Shown here in pieces: positions 61,260-64,000 of a stretch of DNA of 64,000 bases (within the stretch, counting starts at the first letter, position 1; every line of letters starts with the position of its first letter). Under the pieces are notes generated by a model. It worked only from the letters and a program-made list of their open reading frames with translations. It ran no database searches and had not been told where the DNA came from. The stretch covers positions 1-64,000 of the forward strand of contig CAUWJP010000012.1 of assembly GCA_963559135.1 (NCBI GenBank), in the 5' to 3' direction. Made by a program: the position numbers and the translations under genes. Source of the stretch: Sellimonas sp963559135. Lineage in GTDB: Bacteria > Bacillota > Clostridia > Lachnospirales > Lachnospiraceae.

Positions 61260-62651
61260 CTACAGTTCACAGTTGTTGACCGTTCTTGGGAACGGCAGTA
61301 CGTCCCGGATGTTAGACATTCCGGTCAGGTACATGATGCAGCGTTCAAATCCGAGACCGTAGCCTGCGTGACGGGTAGATCCGTACTTTCTCAGATCCAG
61401 ATAGAATCCGTATTCTTCCTGATCCATTCCGAGTTCCTCCATTCTGCTGCGGAGCTTCTCATAATCGTCCTCCCTCTGGCTTCCTCCGATGATTTCACCG
61501 ATTCCCGGCACAAGGCAGTCCATAGCAGCGACGGTCTTTCCGTCGTCGTTCTGCTTCATATAGAATGCTTTTATTTCCTTCGGATAGTCAGTTACAAATA
61601 CCGGTTTCTTATAAATCTCTTCAGTCAGGTATCTCTCATGCTCAGTCTGAAGATCACATCCCCATGATACCTTGTACTCAAAGTTGTCGTTATTTTTCTC
61701 CAGAATCTCAATCGCTTCTGTATATGTCACTCTGGCGAATTCGGATTCTACCACATTTGTCAGACGCTCCAGAAGTCCTTTGTCAATAAAGGAATTGAAG
61801 AATTTCATCTCTTCCGGTGCTTGTTCCATCACGTAGCGGATGACATATTTTAACATTGCCTCTGCGAGATCCATGTCGTCTTCCAGATCTGCAAAAGCGA
61901 TCTCCGGCTCGATCATCCAAAACTCTGCCGCGTGGCGGGTCGTGTTGGAATTCTCAGCACGGAATGTCGGTCCGAATGTATAGACGTCACGGAAGGACTG
62001 TGCAAATGTCTCTGCGTTGAGCTGTCCGCTTACTGTCAGGCTTGTGTGTTTGTTGAAGAAATCCTTGCTGTAATCGATGCTTCCATCTTCCAGTTTCGGC
62101 GGATTCTGAAGATCCATTGTCGTTACCTGGAACATCTCACCTGCACCCTCGCAGTCACTTCCGGTAATCAGCGGTGTGTGCACATACACAAAGCCTCTCT
62201 CCTGGAAGAACTGGTGAATCGCGTAAGCTGCAAGAGAACGTACGCGGAACACCGCCTGGAATGTATTTGTTCTTGGACGCAGATGTGTCATCGTTCTTAA
62301 ATATTCCAATGTATGGCGCTTCTTCTGAAGCGGGTAGTCCGGAGCAGAAGCTCCTTCTACCGTAATCTCTTCTGCCTGGATCTCAAATGGCTGTTTTGCC
62401 TGCGGTGTCGCAACAAGAGTTCCTTTTACTACGATAGCGGCTCCTACATTTAATTTGGAGATCTCTTTGAAGTTCTCCATCGTATCGTGATATACCACCT
62501 GAATCGGCTCAAAGAAAGAGCCGTCATTTACCACAATAAAACCAAACGCTTTGGAATCCCGGATGCTTCTTACCCATCCTCCAATGGATACCTCCTTATC
62601 CAGGTACGAATCTGTTTTCCTGTATAATTCTTTTACTGTTACTAATTCCAT
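61260..62651 (-). CDS. asnS: Asparaginyl-tRNA synthetase
   Basis: 463 residues. The N-terminal OB-fold anticodon domain (VSIGGWVRSIRDSKAFGFIVVNDGS) leads to a class II core (FRAENSNTTRHAAEFWMIEPE motif 2; GYGLGFERCIMYLTG motif 3). It charges tRNA-Asn. It is divergent in position from nothing nearby and is followed by the two-component system on the same strand after 26 bases. A TATAAT-like sequence lies about 35 bases upstream of the start. Confidence 0.97.
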   Translation of the reverse strand: MELVTVKELYRKTDSYLDKEVSIGGWVRSIRDSKAFGFIVVNDGSFFEPIQVVYHDTMENFKEISKLNVGAAIVVKGTLVATPQAKQPFEIQAEEITVEGASAPDYPLQKKRHTLEYLRTMTHLRPRTNTFQAVFRVRSLAAYAIHQFFQERGFVYVHTPLITGSDCEGAGEMFQVTTMDLQNPPKLEDGSIDYSKDFFNKHTSLTVSGQLNAETFAQSFRDVYTFGPTFRAENSNTTRHAAEFWMIEPEIAFADLEDDMDLAEAMLKYVIRYVMEQAPEEMKFFNSFIDKGLLERLTNVVESEFARVTYTEAIEILEKNNDNFEYKVSWGCDLQTEHERYLTEEIYKKPVFVTDYPKEIKAFYMKQNDDGKTVAAMDCLVPGIGEIIGGSQREDDYEKLRSRMEELGMDQEEYGFYLDLRKYGSTRHAGYGLGFERCIMYLTGMSNIRDVLPFPRTVNNCEL

Positions 62652-62705
62652 CTTTATTATCCTCCAGTCTCTTTTCGACTTTGTATCATTATAGCATGGT
62701 TTCTG

Positions 62706-64000
62706 CTATTGTGTATATCCCACAAACGTATTCCCGCTTGCATTTACCATCTTATTCATCTCTTCAAATGTCACTGTGTCCACTTCCTGTGTTGAAAGAT
62801 TAAGATACTGCACACTCGTCCGGCCGTATCCGGTCAAAAGCACCGCATTTCCATTTCCTGTCAGAGCCGCCACCGGAGTACCCTGTCCGATCAGATAGAG
62901 GACATCCTCTGTCGTACAGTCAGAAAGTTCCAACGCTTCTCCGGAAACCTGGCTGTTAATGAAGTCAATAATGGATTCTCCATCTTCCATATCCTTCTGG
63001 AAATCAATCTCATTTCCTGCTGAGGCAAGAATGATTCTCATGCATGCTTCCAGTGTGCTCTCGCCCTCACGGACCGCGGTATCTCCCAGATCTGATATCT
63101 CGTACGCTGACGGTCTGTTACCGCTCTCATATACATTTGCCAGTCTGGACGTCACAGTCACTCCGCTGAATTCGGACGCTCTCTTCACCGCATAACCCGC
63201 ATTCTGGTAGATTCCCTGAAGCTCACCATATCCGTAAACATAGTAGGTTCCCTTTCTGGACGGCGAATCAAAGGAAAGTGTCATCTGTTCTCTTGCGATC
63301 GTAAGCTGCGGCTTTAAGATCTTCGGAGAACTGTCATCCACTCCGTCCTCGTAAGTGATCCGCATCTCCCGGCCTTTGAGTTCACTTGTATACGACTCGA
63401 CCGTGATATTGCTTTCTTCTTTCTCTTCATTATTCGTAATATAGTCATCGCTTGTATACGTGTAGAAATCTCCACTCTTCACAGCACGTTTCAGCGTTGC
63501 CATATCGTTTTCAAATACCACATCCAGAATAAAGATATTGTCGGTCTGATAGTCTTTAACCGTCTCATTTTTCTGGTTACGGATTTCCAGGCGGTACATC
63601 GGAAGTACCGTCTCGCCGGAAGCTGTCGTACCAGAATCGCCGCTTCTTGCAGTTCCGAACACGAAATCATTCCGGATAAATCCGAGCGGCCGGATACTTT
63701 CATCTGTCCCTGCCTCCACCTGGTATCCCTTTCCGGTGGAAAGATTCAGCACCTCGATCTGAGTCGCGTTATTGATCTCCCCATCCTTCTGATATGCCAG
63801 AAGATGGCCGTCCTCGGAGCTTACATACTGTCCTGTTTCCAGATTGGTCACAAGTGTTGTCCGCGTATTGTTCACCAGATCCACCTCATACAGCGTTCCT
63901 TCCTGCATCACATACAGTTTTCCACTGGAATTGCTGTAATAAAGAAGCTTGCCCGGATCGTTCGTCAGTACCGGGTAGGACTTCGTACTTGGGATAAATA
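62706..64000 (-). CDS. Beta-propeller protein with C39-like papain-fold end (partial)
   Basis: The frame is open from the right edge of the window, so the N-terminus is missing. The visible about 430 residues begin with propeller-like repeats (LLYYSNSSGKLYVMQEG, QIEVLNLSTGKGYQVEAG). The C-terminal 120 residues recall C39-like peptidases: a Cys in LEACMRIILASAGN, and GTPVAALTGNGNAVLLTGYG, where the usual catalytic His of GHAVVLxGY is replaced by Asn. It is probably a binding or scaffolding envelope protein. Whether it has a signal peptide or membrane anchor cannot be seen. Confidence 0.7.
   Translation of the reverse strand, partial: FIPSTKSYPVLTNDPGKLLYYSNSSGKLYVMQEGTLYEVDLVNNTRTTLVTNLETGQYVSSEDGHLLAYQKDGEINNATQIEVLNLSTGKGYQVEAGTDESIRPLGFIRNDFVFGTARSGDSGTTASGETVLPMYRLEIRNQKNETVKDYQTDNIFILDVVFENDMATLKRAVKSGDFYTYTSDDYITNNEEKEESNITVESYTSELKGREMRITYEDGVDDSSPKILKPQLTIAREQMTLSFDSPSRKGTYYVYGYGELQGIYQNAGYAVKRASEFSGVTVTSRLANVYESGNRPSAYEISDLGDTAVREGESTLEACMRIILASAGNEIDFQKDMEDGESIIDFINSQVSGEALELSDCTTEDVLYLIGQGTPVAALTGNGNAVLLTGYGRTSVQYLNLSTQEVDTVTFEEMNKMVNASGNTFVGYTQ

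Overview
The window looks like a chromosome segment of a Gram-positive, low-to-mid GC, spore-forming gut anaerobe of the Clostridia, most probably Lachnospiraceae. The evidence is: sporulation genes (yabP, yabQ, spoIIE, cotS, spoVG) in Bacillus/Clostridium order; a eukaryote-like ProS behind a T-box leader; a GlgC/GlgD pair; a split transketolase; strong AGGAGG ribosome binding sites; and tRNA genes with no encoded CCA. Nothing looks like a phage, plasmid, IS element or CRISPR array. Most of the window is ordinary housekeeping DNA, with a degraded accessory patch at about 20.4-23.9 kb.

Layout. 0-4 kb: a structured inverted-repeat element and an outward promoter, then a leftward group (CvpA-like, DUF5711-like, LysM protein, c-di-AMP receptor). 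4.1-6.5 kb: rightward superoxide dismutase and an arylsulfate sulfotransferase lipoprotein. 6.6-10.4 kb: leftward transaldolase and split transketolase with a LacI regulator. 10.5-14.2 kb: dnaX-ybaB-recR and phosphofructokinase. 14.4-15.6 kb: methionine aminopeptidase, tRNA-Gly and tRNA-Phe. 16.2-17.8 kb: a RelA/SpoT-domain gene with two unknown partners. 17.9-20.4 kb: M20 peptidase and MATE exporter. 20.4-23.9 kb: a beta-galactosidase truncated by a deletion that joins it to the tail of a sugar-binding-protein gene, its LacI regulator, and a sigma-factor gene fragment. 24-29.3 kb: glycerol dehydrogenase, an ECF sigma/anti-sigma/secreted-protein operon, an amino-acid ABC transporter. 29.4-33.6 kb: tRNA-Leu, tRNA-Tyr, an LCP cell-wall enzyme, a GH13 amylase. 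33.6-40.7 kb: ftsH-hpt-tilS, spoIIE, divIC-yabQ-yabP-rqcP-hup. 40.9-48.8 kb: phosphoglucomutase, CotS-like kinase, T-box-proS-cca, a small pyrophosphatase, a P-loop kinase, an RluA synthase. 48.9-51.6 kb: spoVG-glgD-glgC. 52-56.8 kb: murC, dnaD-dnaI-prs. 56.8-61.2 kb: a VanRS-like two-component system overlapping an SbcCD-like pair. 61.3-64 kb: asnS and a partial beta-propeller protein.

How the genes work together. Central carbon metabolism is represented by the non-oxidative pentose phosphate genes, PFK, PGM and the GlgCD glycogen precursor enzymes, with a cytoplasmic GH13 enzyme for alpha-glucans. Replication and repair genes form two clusters (dnaX-ybaB-recR; dnaD-dnaI behind DnaA-box-like sites). 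The sporulation/division cluster keeps the order seen in Bacillus. The points most worth a second look are the RelA/SpoT trio, the VanRS-SbcCD overlapping operon with a membrane-hairpin ATPase, the sigma/anti-sigma/secreted DxNxDG protein operon together with a chimeric sigma fragment nearby, the lacZ deletion scar, the T-box joint control of proS and cca, and the DnaA-box cluster before dnaD. No obviously new large system is present.
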